This document shows positions 24,796-33,275 of a stretch of DNA of 34,964 bases, one piece after another. The notes under the pieces were generated by a model. The model ran no database searches. It was not told the DNA's origin and was given only the letters and a program-made list of their open reading frames with translations. Each line of letters begins with the position of its first letter. Position 1 is the first letter of the stretch. Made by a program: the position numbers and the translations under genes. Source of the DNA: an uncultured Clostridia bacterium (GTDB lineage Bacteria > Bacillota > Clostridia > Oscillospirales > Acutalibacteraceae); the NCBI GenBank assembly GCA_947595635.1, contig CANQEU010000019.1:1-34964 (forward strand). The letters run 5' to 3'.

Positions 24796-27432
24796 ATGAA
24801 GTGGACCGGTTTAAACGAGTTAAGAGAAAAATATCTTTCATTCTTTGAAAGCAAGGGTCATCTGCGCCTTCCGAGCTTTTCGCTGATTCCAAAGGACGAC
24901 AAGAGCCTTTTGCTTATAAATTCTGGAATGGCTCCGATGAAAAAGTATTTCACAGGCGAGATAGAACCGCCTAAAAAAAGAGTGACGACCTGCCAAAAGT
25001 GCATAAGAACCCCCGATATTGAAAGGGTTGGAATAACGGCGCGTCACGGCACTTTTTTTGAAATGCTCGGCAATTTTTCCTTTGGCGATTATTTCAAGCA
25101 CGAGGCAACGGCTTGGGCTTGGGAGTTTTTCACAAAGGTTCTTGAAATACCGGAGGAAAAGCTTTATGTTTCCGTTTATGAGGATGACGACCAGGCGTTT
25201 GACATCTGGACAAAGGAGTTAGGCGTTTCTGAGGATCATATGGTAAGGCTCGGCAAGGAGGACAACTTTTGGGAGCACGGCTCAGGTCCGTGCGGCCCTT
25301 GCTCGGAAATTTATTTTGACAGAGGCCCTGAAAAGGGATGCGGAAAGCCCGACTGCGCAGTAGGCTGTGACTGCGACAGATATGTTGAGGTCTGGAACCT
25401 TGTTTTCACACAGTTTGACAGCGACGGAAAGGGTAATTATTCTCCGCTCGATCATCCGAACATCGACACAGGAATGGGTCTTGAAAGACTTGCCTGCGTA
25501 ATGCAGGGCGTTGACAACCTTTTCCTTGTCGATACCGTTCAAAACATTATGAAGAAGATTTGCGAGCTTACAGGCGTTGAATACGGCGAGGATGCAAAGC
25601 GTGACATTTCCCTGCGCGTAATCACAGATCATATCCGCAGCACAACGTTTATGATAAGCGACGGAGTAATGCCGAGCAACGAGGGCAGGGGATATGTTTT
25701 GCGCAGGCTTCTCCGCAGAGCCTCACGTCACGGACGTTTGCTCGGAATAAACAAGCCGTTCTTATATAAGGTTTGCGCTACGGTAATAGATGAAAACGCC
25801 GGCGCATACCCTGTTTTGCGCGAAAAACAGGATTTTATTGAGCATTTGATTCGTGTTGAGGAGGAAAACTTCAACAGGACAGTCGAGCAGGGCTTTGCTA
25901 TTCTCAACGACTTTATAGAAAAAGAGGACAGCGGCGTATTTTCGGGAGAAAGCGCCTTTAAGCTCAGCGACACTTACGGCTTCCCAATCGACCTTACAAA
26001 GGAAATACTCGCTGAAAAGGGTGTTGCCGTTGATGAAAAGAGATTTAAAGAACTGCTTGATGAGCAAAAGAAAAATTCAAAAATGGCAAGAGAAAACGCA
26101 GGTGCCGACGCATGGATAAGCGACAGCACTGATTTAAGCGGGATTGAAAAGACAAGCTTTGTCGGATATACGGACTACAGCTGTGATGCACAAATTAAGG
26201 CAATTGTCAAGGACGGCGAAAGAACAAACGCCGTATATGAGGGCGAAAGCGCTATCATAATTCTTGACAAGACGCCGTTTTATGCCGAAAGCGGCGGTCA
26301 GGCTGCCGATACCGGCGTTATAAGCTGCGGCTCTTCAAGGGCTGCGGTGCAGAATGTGAGCAAGACATACGACGGAATATTCACCCACAGCGTTACCGTC
26401 ACTGACGGTATGCTCTCAGTTTCAGACAGCGTTTCCGCTGAGATTGACGTTGAAAAGCGTCTTGACACTATGCGCAACCACACAGGAGCGCATCTTCTTC
26501 AGGCGGCGCTGCGCAAAACGCTCGGAACTCACGTTGAACAGGCAGGCCAGCTTGTAAACAGTGACAGAATACGCTTTGACTTCACTCATTTTTCCGCCAT
26601 GACGCCCGAAGAATTAGCCGAGGTTGAACGGCTTGTAAATGAGGAGATACTCAAGGCAGAGAGCGTAATAACAAAGGAAATGCCGATTGACGAGGCTAAA
26701 AAGCTTGGCGCGATGGCGCTTTTCGGTGAGAAATACGGCGATATTGTAAGAGTTGTCCGCGCAGGTGATTTCTCAATAGAATTTTGCGGAGGAACTCACG
26801 AGGACAACACCTCAAAGCTCGGTCTGTTTAAAATTTTAAGCGAAAGCTCGGTTGCCTCCGGCGTAAGAAGAATAGAGGCGGTGACCGGCAGGGGCGTTCT
26901 CGGCGTTCTTAACGGCTGTATTTCCGCCATTTACAAAGCGGCGGCGGCTGTTAAGCTTAATAATCCTGCGAATATTGTAAGAGGCTGTGAACAGCTTGCA
27001 AGCGACAATAAAGAAATGTCTAAGGAAATTGAAAGGCTCAACGATTCAATTGCGTCAATGCGCATGGGCATGCTGTTTGACAATGCTTATAAAATAAAGG
27101 GCGTTAAGGTCGTTTCGGCTGTGTTCAACAATGTAAACGCAGATGTTCTCAGGGTAATGTGCAATAACGCCATAGACAAAACGCCAAAATGCGTTGTCGT
27201 TCTTGCAGGAATAAAGGACAATAAGGCTACGTTCGCCTGCTGCTGCGGCAAAGAAGCAAGAGAGCTTCACGGGGCAAACGCGGGACAGATAGTTAAGCAG
27301 GTTGCTCAAATCGCAGGCGGAAACGGCGGCGGCAAGCCCGACATTGCAATGGCCGGCGCAAAGGACGTAACCAAGGTTGACGAGGCAATAATGGCTGTAA
27401 ACGGTATTGTCGAGTCGCTTATACACGAATAA
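24796..27432 (+). CDS. alaS: Alanyl-tRNA synthetase
   Basis: An 878-residue class II synthetase that charges tRNA-Ala. The N-terminal catalytic domain carries RTPDIERVG and the NFSFGDYF motif 2 region; GMGLERLACV is motif 3. The editing domain has its zinc ligands H562 and H566 (HTGAH) and C664 and H668 (FCGGTH). The C-terminal DHHA1-like domain ends with GGGGKPDIAMAGA-type sequence (GNGGGKPDIAMAGA here). The start is ATG 24796 behind GGAGAG; the open frame extends back into the T-box terminator, which is not coding. Expression is set by the upstream T-box. Confidence 0.98.
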   Translation: MKWTGLNELREKYLSFFESKGHLRLPSFSLIPKDDKSLLLINSGMAPMKKYFTGEIEPPKKRVTTCQKCIRTPDIERVGITARHGTFFEMLGNFSFGDYFKHEATAWAWEFFTKVLEIPEEKLYVSVYEDDDQAFDIWTKELGVSEDHMVRLGKEDNFWEHGSGPCGPCSEIYFDRGPEKGCGKPDCAVGCDCDRYVEVWNLVFTQFDSDGKGNYSPLDHPNIDTGMGLERLACVMQGVDNLFLVDTVQNIMKKICELTGVEYGEDAKRDISLRVITDHIRSTTFMISDGVMPSNEGRGYVLRRLLRRASRHGRLLGINKPFLYKVCATVIDENAGAYPVLREKQDFIEHLIRVEEENFNRTVEQGFAILNDFIEKEDSGVFSGESAFKLSDTYGFPIDLTKEILAEKGVAVDEKRFKELLDEQKKNSKMARENAGADAWISDSTDLSGIEKTSFVGYTDYSCDAQIKAIVKDGERTNAVYEGESAIIILDKTPFYAESGGQAADTGVISCGSSRAAVQNVSKTYDGIFTHSVTVTDGMLSVSDSVSAEIDVEKRLDTMRNHTGAHLLQAALRKTLGTHVEQAGQLVNSDRIRFDFTHFSAMTPEELAEVERLVNEEILKAESVITKEMPIDEAKKLGAMALFGEKYGDIVRVVRAGDFSIEFCGGTHEDNTSKLGLFKILSESSVASGVRRIEAVTGRGVLGVLNGCISAIYKAAAAVKLNNPANIVRGCEQLASDNKEMSKEIERLNDSIASMRMGMLFDNAYKIKGVKVVSAVFNNVNADVLRVMCNNAIDKTPKCVVVLAGIKDNKATFACCCGKEARELHGANAGQIVKQVAQIAGGNGGGKPDIAMAGAKDVTKVDEAIMAVNGIVESLIHE

Positions 27433-27454
27433 TTTTATACGGAGAATATTTAAT

Positions 27455-27862
27455 ATGCTTTGTGTTAAACCAACTACAGATGAACAGCTTAAAAAGGAAA
27501 TTTTTTCGGCGCACGGTATAAACAGCGATTTAGCTCAGCTGCTCGTAGCGGTTGAAAACGATAAAATTCTCGGATACACCGCTGTCGAACCGTCCATGGG
27601 CAAATTAACGCTTTATGCGTTATCCCTGACAGACTGCTCCGATTTAAACAATATGGACGGCGAGAGCAGAGAGATAGCTGAATATCTGATAAGGGCGGCT
27701 GGAAACTACGCTTATAACAGGCTTTTGACTGCGCTTGTATGCGAGGATATGTCTTTAAAGCCGGTTTTGTCGCTGTTCGGCTTCAAAGAAATTGACAATA
27801 AATTATCACTTGATATTAAACTATTGTTCAAAAGATGCGAAAATTGCGGATCGTCGCAATAA
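27455..27862 (+). CDS. Small protein resembling GNAT acetyltransferases
   Basis: A 135-residue protein starting at ATG 27455 behind CGGAGA, 22 bases after alaS. A LLVAVENDKILGYTAVEP strand pair and a later helix-strand with LKPVLSLFGFKEID resemble the beta-4 strand and the C-terminal end of GNAT folds. However, the acetyl-CoA P-loop (Q/R-x-x-G-x-G/A) is not visible, so the fold may be degenerate or the call wrong. The C-terminus ends with a CENCGSSQ cysteine pair. Probably in the alaS operon. Confidence 0.5.
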   Translation: MLCVKPTTDEQLKKEIFSAHGINSDLAQLLVAVENDKILGYTAVEPSMGKLTLYALSLTDCSDLNNMDGESREIAEYLIRAAGNYAYNRLLTALVCEDMSLKPVLSLFGFKEIDNKLSLDIKLLFKRCENCGSSQ

Positions 27863-27942
27863 GTCTTGTAGTTTTAGCGGCTTTAATTTATAATTAATAT
27901 GTATATTTTTCTAATTTTGATGTACGAAACGGAGGAATTTGG

Positions 27943-29265
27943 ATGAGTACACCCAACAACAAAGATACAATTGCGCAGGCTGTGTCAGAAATACACGGCA
28001 GTACGGCATATAAAAGGCTTTCAACGCTTTTTGACGACGGTATATTCACTGAGATTGACGCCTTTGCAAAAAGCAGCGATACCTTCGCCGAGGCTGTCGC
28101 AGGATACGGAACAGTAAACGGTTCTCCGGCATATGCCTTTGCACAAAACGGCGATTTTGCCGGCGGCGCAATGTCAAGCGCTCAGTCGGCCAAAATTAAA
28201 AAGGTGTATGACCTTGCCGTAAAGACAGGCGCGCCGGTAATCGGACTTTACGATTCAAGCGGAGCAAGGCTTAATCAGGGTGCCGATATGCTCGCCGGAT
28301 ACGGCAATATGCTCAACAGCATTAGCAATCTTTCGGGCGTAGTTCCTCAAATATCGCTCGTTCTCGGCCCTTGCTTCGGCGCGGGAGCGCTCAACGCCGC
28401 AAACGCCGACATAATAATTATGAGCAAGAACGCAAGGCTCGGCATTTCTACAAACGGCAAGGGCGGTTCAATAGAGGACGCCGTAAGCTCAGGCTTGGTT
28501 TCCGTTTCTGCCGAGAGCGATGAAGACGCGATAAATAAGGCGCGTTTGCTTATGACCTACCTGCCGTCAAACAATCTTTCAATGCCTCCCGTTTCGGACA
28601 GCGCCGAGCCGGACGCCGCTTCAAACGACCCCGTCAGTCTCTCTTTTGACGGCGGCAGCGTATTCGAGCTCAAGCCTGAGTACGGCAGGAATGTCAAAAC
28701 GGGATTTGCAAGACTATACGGCAGCGCCGTCGCCTTTGTTTCAACAAACGGCGATACTCTCGACTGTGAAAGCGCGCAAAAGGCCGCCGAGTTTGTAAAG
28801 CTTTGCGACGCGTTTGCAATACCCGTTGTCACCTTTGCAGACAGCAAGGGCTTTAAAAGCCTCAAGCCTGCGGCAATGCTTGCAGCGGCATACGCGCAGG
28901 CGACTACGGTTAAAATTGCCGTTGTTACAGGCGAAGCATACGGCCCGCTTTATATTGCTCTTGCAGGAACCGCGGCGGATTCCGATATTACCTTTGCCTG
29001 GAGCAATTCGTCAATTGCGCCGCTTCCGCCGCTGACAGGCGCGAATATTCTTTGGGCTGATAAAATGGCTGTTCCTTATGAGCAGCAGGAGGCTGTTGTA
29101 GAGCAGTTTAAATCCGAGATGTGCAATGCTTTTGAGGCGGCCGCCAACGGCTTTGTTCAGGATATAATCGAGCCGAAGGACACAAGAGCAAAGCTTTTTG
29201 CTTGTCTTGATATGCTTTCCGGCAAAAGGGTGTCGTCACTGCCTAAAAAGCACTCTACACACTGA
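27943..29265 (+). CDS. Carboxyltransferase subunit of a biotin-dependent (de)carboxylase
   Basis: A 440-residue crotonase-fold carboxyltransferase, related to MmdA/PccB and to the 12S subunit of transcarboxylase. The N-terminal half shows FDDGIFTEIDAF, the YDSSGARLNQGADML oxyanion region, and GPCFGAGALNAANADI. The C-terminal half repeats the fold but is more divergent, and the protein is shorter than the usual 500 or so residues. It should move CO2 between biotin and a CoA thioester. The ATG follows ACGGAGG. It is followed by a biotin carrier and an OadA-like gene, which together form the three parts of a transcarboxylase or decarboxylase. Confidence 0.83.
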   Translation: MSTPNNKDTIAQAVSEIHGSTAYKRLSTLFDDGIFTEIDAFAKSSDTFAEAVAGYGTVNGSPAYAFAQNGDFAGGAMSSAQSAKIKKVYDLAVKTGAPVIGLYDSSGARLNQGADMLAGYGNMLNSISNLSGVVPQISLVLGPCFGAGALNAANADIIIMSKNARLGISTNGKGGSIEDAVSSGLVSVSAESDEDAINKARLLMTYLPSNNLSMPPVSDSAEPDAASNDPVSLSFDGGSVFELKPEYGRNVKTGFARLYGSAVAFVSTNGDTLDCESAQKAAEFVKLCDAFAIPVVTFADSKGFKSLKPAAMLAAAYAQATTVKIAVVTGEAYGPLYIALAGTAADSDITFAWSNSSIAPLPPLTGANILWADKMAVPYEQQEAVVEQFKSEMCNAFEAAANGFVQDIIEPKDTRAKLFACLDMLSGKRVSSLPKKHSTH

Positions 29266-29309
29266 TTAAATTAAATATTTGTAAAAATAAATAAAGGAAT
29301 GATAAAGCT

Positions 29310-29678
29310 ATGAAAAATTTAAGAATTACAGTAAACGGCACAGCGTATGACGTTCAGGTAGAGGAGCTTTCTTCTTCCTCCGCTCCGGCACAGCCTCAAT
29401 CAGCACCCGTTTCTGCGCCGTCAGCGCCTCAGATTGCTCCTGCCGCCGCTTCTGCTCCCGGCTCAGGCGAGCAAATCAAGGCTCCGATGCCCGGCACAAT
29501 CGTGTCGGTAAACGTGACCGAGGGTCAGTCTGTCAGTGAGGGAGACGTTATCGCGGTATTGGAGGCTATGAAAATGGAAAATGAAATTATGGCTCCAAAA
29601 TCGGGCAAGATCACCTCTGTTTGCGCTTCAAAGGGTGAGAGCGTGGCTACAGGCGCGGTTATTGCCACAATTCAGTAA
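29310..29678 (+). CDS. Biotin carboxyl carrier protein
   Basis: A 122-residue carrier. The N-terminal strand ([19 protein letters not shown]) is of the sodium-pump decarboxylase and transcarboxylase type. A flexible Ala/Pro/Ser linker follows (about 21-54), and then the biotinyl domain. The biotinylated lysine is K88 in EAMKMEN. It carries CO2 between the two neighbouring catalytic subunits. Start ATG follows AAAGGA. Located 44 bases after the carboxyltransferase gene and 35 before the OadA-like gene. Confidence 0.93.
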   Translation: MKNLRITVNGTAYDVQVEELSSSSAPAQPQSAPVSAPSAPQIAPAAASAPGSGEQIKAPMPGTIVSVNVTEGQSVSEGDVIAVLEAMKMENEIMAPKSGKITSVCASKGESVATGAVIATIQ

Positions 29679-29713
29679 TTTTACGAAACCTGATTTGAAA
29701 GGATTGACTTAAA

Positions 29714-31062
29714 TTGGCAAAGAAGAAAATTCTTGTAACCGAAACCGCACTCAGAGACGCTCACCAATCGCTCATAGCGACAAGAATGTCAACGGAAGAA
29801 ATGCTGCCGATACTTCAAACGCTTGACAAGGTCGGTTATCATTCTCTTGAATGCTGGGGCGGAGCACAATCAGAAAAAATTGCCCCAACACGAAGCTTCA
29901 GATGCTTTTCAGAGGACAGAATATGCTCGGATACCGTCATTATGCTGACGATGTTCTTGAGTATTTTGTTCAGCGTTCGGTTGCGAACGGAATAGACATA
30001 ATCAGAATTTTTGACGCGCTCAACGATATAAAAAATCTTAACACAGCTATAAAGGCTGCCAAAAAAGAGGGCGCTCACGCGCAGGTTGCCATATCATATA
30101 CAACGGGACCGGTCTTTACAAACGATTATTACGTCGAGTATGCAAAGAGAATAGCCGACGCCGGCGCGGATTCAATATGTATAAAGGATATGGCAGCTCT
30201 TTTGACCCCGACAAAAACCGTTGAGTTAGTGCAATCAATTAAAAAGGCGGTAGACCTTCCGATAGCCCTCCACACGCACTACACCTCAGGGCTTGCGTCA
30301 ATGTGTCTGCTCAAGGGAATAGAGGCAGGCGCGGATATAATAGACACAGCAATTTCTCCGCTTGCTCTGGGAACCTCGCACGCTCCTACGGAATCTATGG
30401 TTGCGGCGCTTCAGGGCACGGATTACGATACAGGGCTTGACCTTAAGCTTTTAAACGAGATAAGAGCATACTTTATGACTCTCAGGGAAAAGTATATTAA
30501 ATCGGGTCTGTTAGACCCTAAAATGCTTGCCACCGACACAAACGCTCTTATGTATCAGGTGCCGGGCGGTATGCTTTCTAACCTCCTTTCACAGCTTAAG
30601 CAGGCAGGCAAGGAGGATCAGTTTACACAGGTTCTTGAGGAGGTTCCGAGAGTTAGAAAGGACGCAGGCTATCCGCCGCTTGTTACTCCGACATCTCAAA
30701 TCGTCGGAACACAGGCCGTGTTTAACGTAATTACGGGCGAGCGCTATAAAATGTGCACAAATGAGTTTAAGGATCTTGTCGCAGGCAAATACGGCACAAC
30801 TCCCGTTGCCATTGACGACGCCTTCAGAAAGAGCATAATCGGAAACGAAAAGCCTGTAAGCTGCCGTCCGGCAGACCTTATTGCCCCTGAGCTTGATTCA
30901 CTCAGGCAGGAATGCGCGCAGTGGTCGCAGCAGGAGGAGGACGTTCTCTCATACGCAATGTTCCAGAAGGTCGCGGTAGATTTCTTCAAAAAAAGACGTG
31001 ACGAGCAAGCAGGCGTAGACAGAGAAAACCTTGACCGGGAAAGGCAGATACACCCTGTTTGA
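29714..31062 (+). pseudogene. oadA: OadA-like (pyruvate/oxaloacetate) carboxyltransferase, frameshifted
   Basis: The alpha subunit of oxaloacetate decarboxylase, or 5S subunit of transcarboxylase, which exchanges CO2 between biotin and pyruvate/oxaloacetate. It begins with TTG 29714 behind GAAAGGATT ([20 protein letters not shown]). The frame is normal through HSLECWGGA (to 29866). It then jumps to another frame, where [19 protein letters not shown] (from 29869) resumes the family sequence up to the stop at 31062. Family knowledge says that about 18 residues (a TFDxCxRFLNEDPWERLR-type segment) belong between these points. So some 55-58 bases are missing and the frame is broken. In the first frame translation stops at 29995. 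Either a real disabling deletion or an assembly collapse; the rest of the coding sequence looks well preserved, including the HTHYTSG metal-site motif. Confidence 0.85.
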
Positions 31063-31081
31063 TATGTCAAAAAAATTTTTC

Positions 31082-31110
31082 TTGACATACAAATAAACAT
31101 TTGATATAAT
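31082..31110 (+). promoter_or_regulatory. Promoter of the infC-rpmI-rplT operon
   Basis: TTGACA (31082-31087), 17-base spacer, TATAAT (31105-31110): a full consensus promoter, as expected for a ribosomal protein operon. Confidence 0.92.
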
Positions 31111-31286
31111 CGTTTAGAACAATAAAGTAAGGCAGAAATGCTTTCACCTGTACGGTTCCGTCTGTTATGGGTCAATACTTAAATTCATTAATTCATTGCT
31201 TTAATGTTTTGTGTATTGCTGCGGACGGAGTTATTCTGTCCGCTTTTGTTTTATGCTGTTAAACTGCATTTTGGAGGTGCTTTACA
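31111..31286 (+). promoter_or_regulatory. infC leader with intrinsic terminator (candidate L20 leader)
   Basis: About 170 bases of untranslated leader. It ends in a terminator-like hairpin (GCGGAC 31221-31226 with GTCCGC 31238-31243, plus inner GA/TC) followed by TTTTGTTTT, placed before the gene so it can only work as an attenuator. In Firmicutes this operon is controlled by L20 binding its leader; the position and layout fit that, but I could not match the L20 consensus base by base. GGAGGTG (31273-31279) is the infC ribosome binding site. Confidence 0.6.
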
Positions 31287-31805
31287 ATTAGCAAACAGGA
31301 ACTTCAGATTAATGAGGAAATTCGAGACAAGGAATTGAGAGTCATCAGTTCCAACGGCGAACAGCTTGGCATTATGCCGCTTAGCAATGCGTTAAGCCTT
31401 GCCTCTGAGCAAAACCTTGATTTAGTCAAGATCGCGCCGCAGGCTAAACCGCCCGTATGCAAGATTATGGACTACGGCAAGTATCGCTTTGAGCAGGCAA
31501 AGCGCGAGAAGGAAGCAAGAAAAAATCAAAAGGTGATTGATATTAAAGAGATACGCTTGTCGCTTAATATCGACACTCACGATTTCAACACAAAGCTTTC
31601 ACACGCAAAAAAGTTTATCGCTGCCGGCAACAAGGTCAAGGTTTCAATTCGTTTCAGAGGCCGTGAAATGGGTCATCCCGAAATCGGCACTGAAATTATG
31701 AAGAGATTTGCTTCCGACTGCGATGAGGTAGCGAATGTTGAAAAGCCGGCTAAGCTCGAAGGACGCAGTATGATAATGTTCCTTGCTCCAAAGCCTATCA
31801 AGTAA
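31287..31805 (+). CDS. infC: Translation initiation factor IF-3 (ATT start codon)
   Basis: A 172-residue IF-3 that keeps ribosomal subunits apart and checks start codons. The family N-terminus ([19 protein letters not shown]) is fully in frame only if translation starts at ATT 31287. GGAGGTG lies seven bases upstream, and in-frame upstream codons up to the TAA at 31260 contain no ATG, GTG, TTG or CTG. The next usable codon, TTG 31335, would cut off a conserved part. E. coli and Geobacillus infC also start with AUU, which lets IF-3 limit its own synthesis. First gene of the operon with rpmI and rplT. Confidence 0.95.
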   Translation: MSKQELQINEEIRDKELRVISSNGEQLGIMPLSNALSLASEQNLDLVKIAPQAKPPVCKIMDYGKYRFEQAKREKEARKNQKVIDIKEIRLSLNIDTHDFNTKLSHAKKFIAAGNKVKVSIRFRGREMGHPEIGTEIMKRFASDCDEVANVEKPAKLEGRSMIMFLAPKPIK

Positions 31806-31827
31806 ATTTTTCAAGGAGGAAATAGAA

Positions 31828-32025
31828 ATGCCAAAGATTAAAACACACAGTGGTGCAAAAAAGCGCTTTAAGCTTTCAAAAAACGGTAAGGTTATCCGTT
31901 ATCACGCAAATAAGTCACACATACTCAACAAGAAAACTACAAAGCGCAAAAGAGGATTAAGAAAGACAACAGTTGCCGACAAGACAAATACGGCACAGAT
32001 CAAAAGGCTTATTCCTTACAAATAA
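31828..32025 (+). CDS. rpmI: 50S ribosomal protein L35
   Basis: A 65-residue, very basic L35 with the family sequence [20 protein letters not shown] at its start and [17 protein letters not shown] in the middle. The ATG follows AAGGAGG, 22 bases after infC. Confidence 0.98.
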   Translation: MPKIKTHSGAKKRFKLSKNGKVIRYHANKSHILNKKTTKRKRGLRKTTVADKTNTAQIKRLIPYK

Positions 32026-32061
32026 TAACTGACAATAAGTATTTAACGGAGGTAAATATAA

Positions 32062-32415
32062 ATGGCTCGTGTAAAAGGTGCGATGATGACTCGCAAAAGA
32101 AGAAAAAAGGTTTTAAAGCTTGCCAAGGGCTATTGGGGTGCTAAAAGCAAGCACTTCAAGATGGCTAAGCAGGCAGTAATGAAGAGCGGCAACTATGCCT
32201 ATATCGGCCGCAAGCAGAGAAAAAGAGATTTCAGAAGGCTCTGGATCACTCGTATTTCAGCCGCTTGCCGTATGAACGATATTAACTACTCGTCATTTAT
32301 GAACGGCCTTAAAAAGTCCGGCGTTACTCTCAACAGAAAAATGCTTTCCGAGATTGCAATAGCTGACCCGGCAGCATTTACGAAGCTTGTTGAGCAGGCA
32401 AAGAACGCTCAATAA
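32062..32415 (+). CDS. rplT: 50S ribosomal protein L20
   Basis: A 117-residue L20, an early assembly protein of the large subunit and the usual repressor of this operon in Firmicutes. Family signatures are [20 protein letters not shown] and [17 protein letters not shown]. The ATG follows ACGGAGG. Last gene of the operon. Confidence 0.98.
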   Translation: MARVKGAMMTRKRRKKVLKLAKGYWGAKSKHFKMAKQAVMKSGNYAYIGRKQRKRDFRRLWITRISAACRMNDINYSSFMNGLKKSGVTLNRKMLSEIAIADPAAFTKLVEQAKNAQ

Positions 32416-32428
32416 AAAAGCTAAAGCT

Positions 32429-32457
32429 GCGTTTGGGCTCAACCCCAAACGCTCTTT
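32429..32457 (+). terminator. Intrinsic terminator after rplT
   Basis: GCGTTTGGG (32429-32437) pairs with CCCAAACGC (32444-32452), followed by TCTTTTC. It stands 14 bases after the rplT stop. Confidence 0.85.
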
Positions 32458-32486
32458 TCGCATAATTTGGATAGTTTGGTGAGTTG

Positions 32487-33275
32487 ATGAGAGAGATTAC
32501 AAGCAGGGATAACGACACAATAAAATATATCTCTCGCCTTGCTGTAAGCGCGTCCTTCCGCAAAAAGGAAAACAGCTTTTTGTGCGAGGGAGCGCGCCTT
32601 TGCGGCGACGCGCTTAAAAGCGGAATTAAGGTAAGAGCCGCGTTCTTCACCGAAAACGCCGCTAATCGCGACAGTGATTTATTATTGTCTGTAAAGAGTG
32701 TCTGTGAAGATATATATATTCTTCCGCAGCCGCTTTTTAAGCGTGTTTCAGACACCAGCACTCCACAGGGCGTTATGCTTTTATGCGAGTGTCCGTCAAA
32801 TTCTCAAGGTGATATGAAATTTTCAAAGGCTATAGCCCTTGAGCGCATTCAGGATCCGCAGAATTTGGGAACCGTGCTCAGAAGCGCAGAGGCGTTCGGC
32901 ATTGATTTGCTCATAATGTCAAAAGACTGCTGCGATATTTTCAGCCCCAAGGTTTTAAGGGGAAGTATGGGAGCAGTTTTTCGACAGAGGATATTGATTC
33001 CTGATGATTTTTATTCTTACATCTCCGATATTAACAAGACCAAAATCAAAACATATGCCGCAGTCGTTAGAAACGGACAAGATGTCCTTTCGGTTGATTT
33101 TTCACATCCGTGCTGTGTTTTGATAGGCAACGAGGGAAACGGGCTTTCGGAAAGAGCTGTTTCTCTTTGCGGCGGCAAATTGACTATAAATATGAACGGC
33201 AGAGCCGAATCTCTCAACGCCGCCGTAGCGTCGTCGCTGATAATGTGGGAAATGGTAAGGGGGAATAGATATTGA
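32487..33275 (+). CDS. SpoU-family 23S rRNA 2'-O-methyltransferase (RlmB/TsnR-like)
   Basis: A 262-residue SPOUT enzyme that methylates a ribose 2'-OH in rRNA or tRNA. An N-terminal substrate-binding domain (SFLCEGARLCGDALKSG) precedes the knotted SAM-binding domain with its three motifs: DPQNLGTVLRSAEAFG, LIGNEGNGLSE, and MNGRAESLNAAVASS. Start ATG 32487 or the TTG just before it; GGTGAG is close upstream. The stop overlaps the dprA start. The target nucleotide cannot be told. This gene sits upstream of dprA and topA, where other Firmicutes often have unrelated genes. Confidence 0.92.
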   Translation: MREITSRDNDTIKYISRLAVSASFRKKENSFLCEGARLCGDALKSGIKVRAAFFTENAANRDSDLLLSVKSVCEDIYILPQPLFKRVSDTSTPQGVMLLCECPSNSQGDMKFSKAIALERIQDPQNLGTVLRSAEAFGIDLLIMSKDCCDIFSPKVLRGSMGAVFRQRILIPDDFYSYISDINKTKIKTYAAVVRNGQDVLSVDFSHPCCVLIGNEGNGLSERAVSLCGGKLTINMNGRAESLNAAVASSLIMWEMVRGNRY

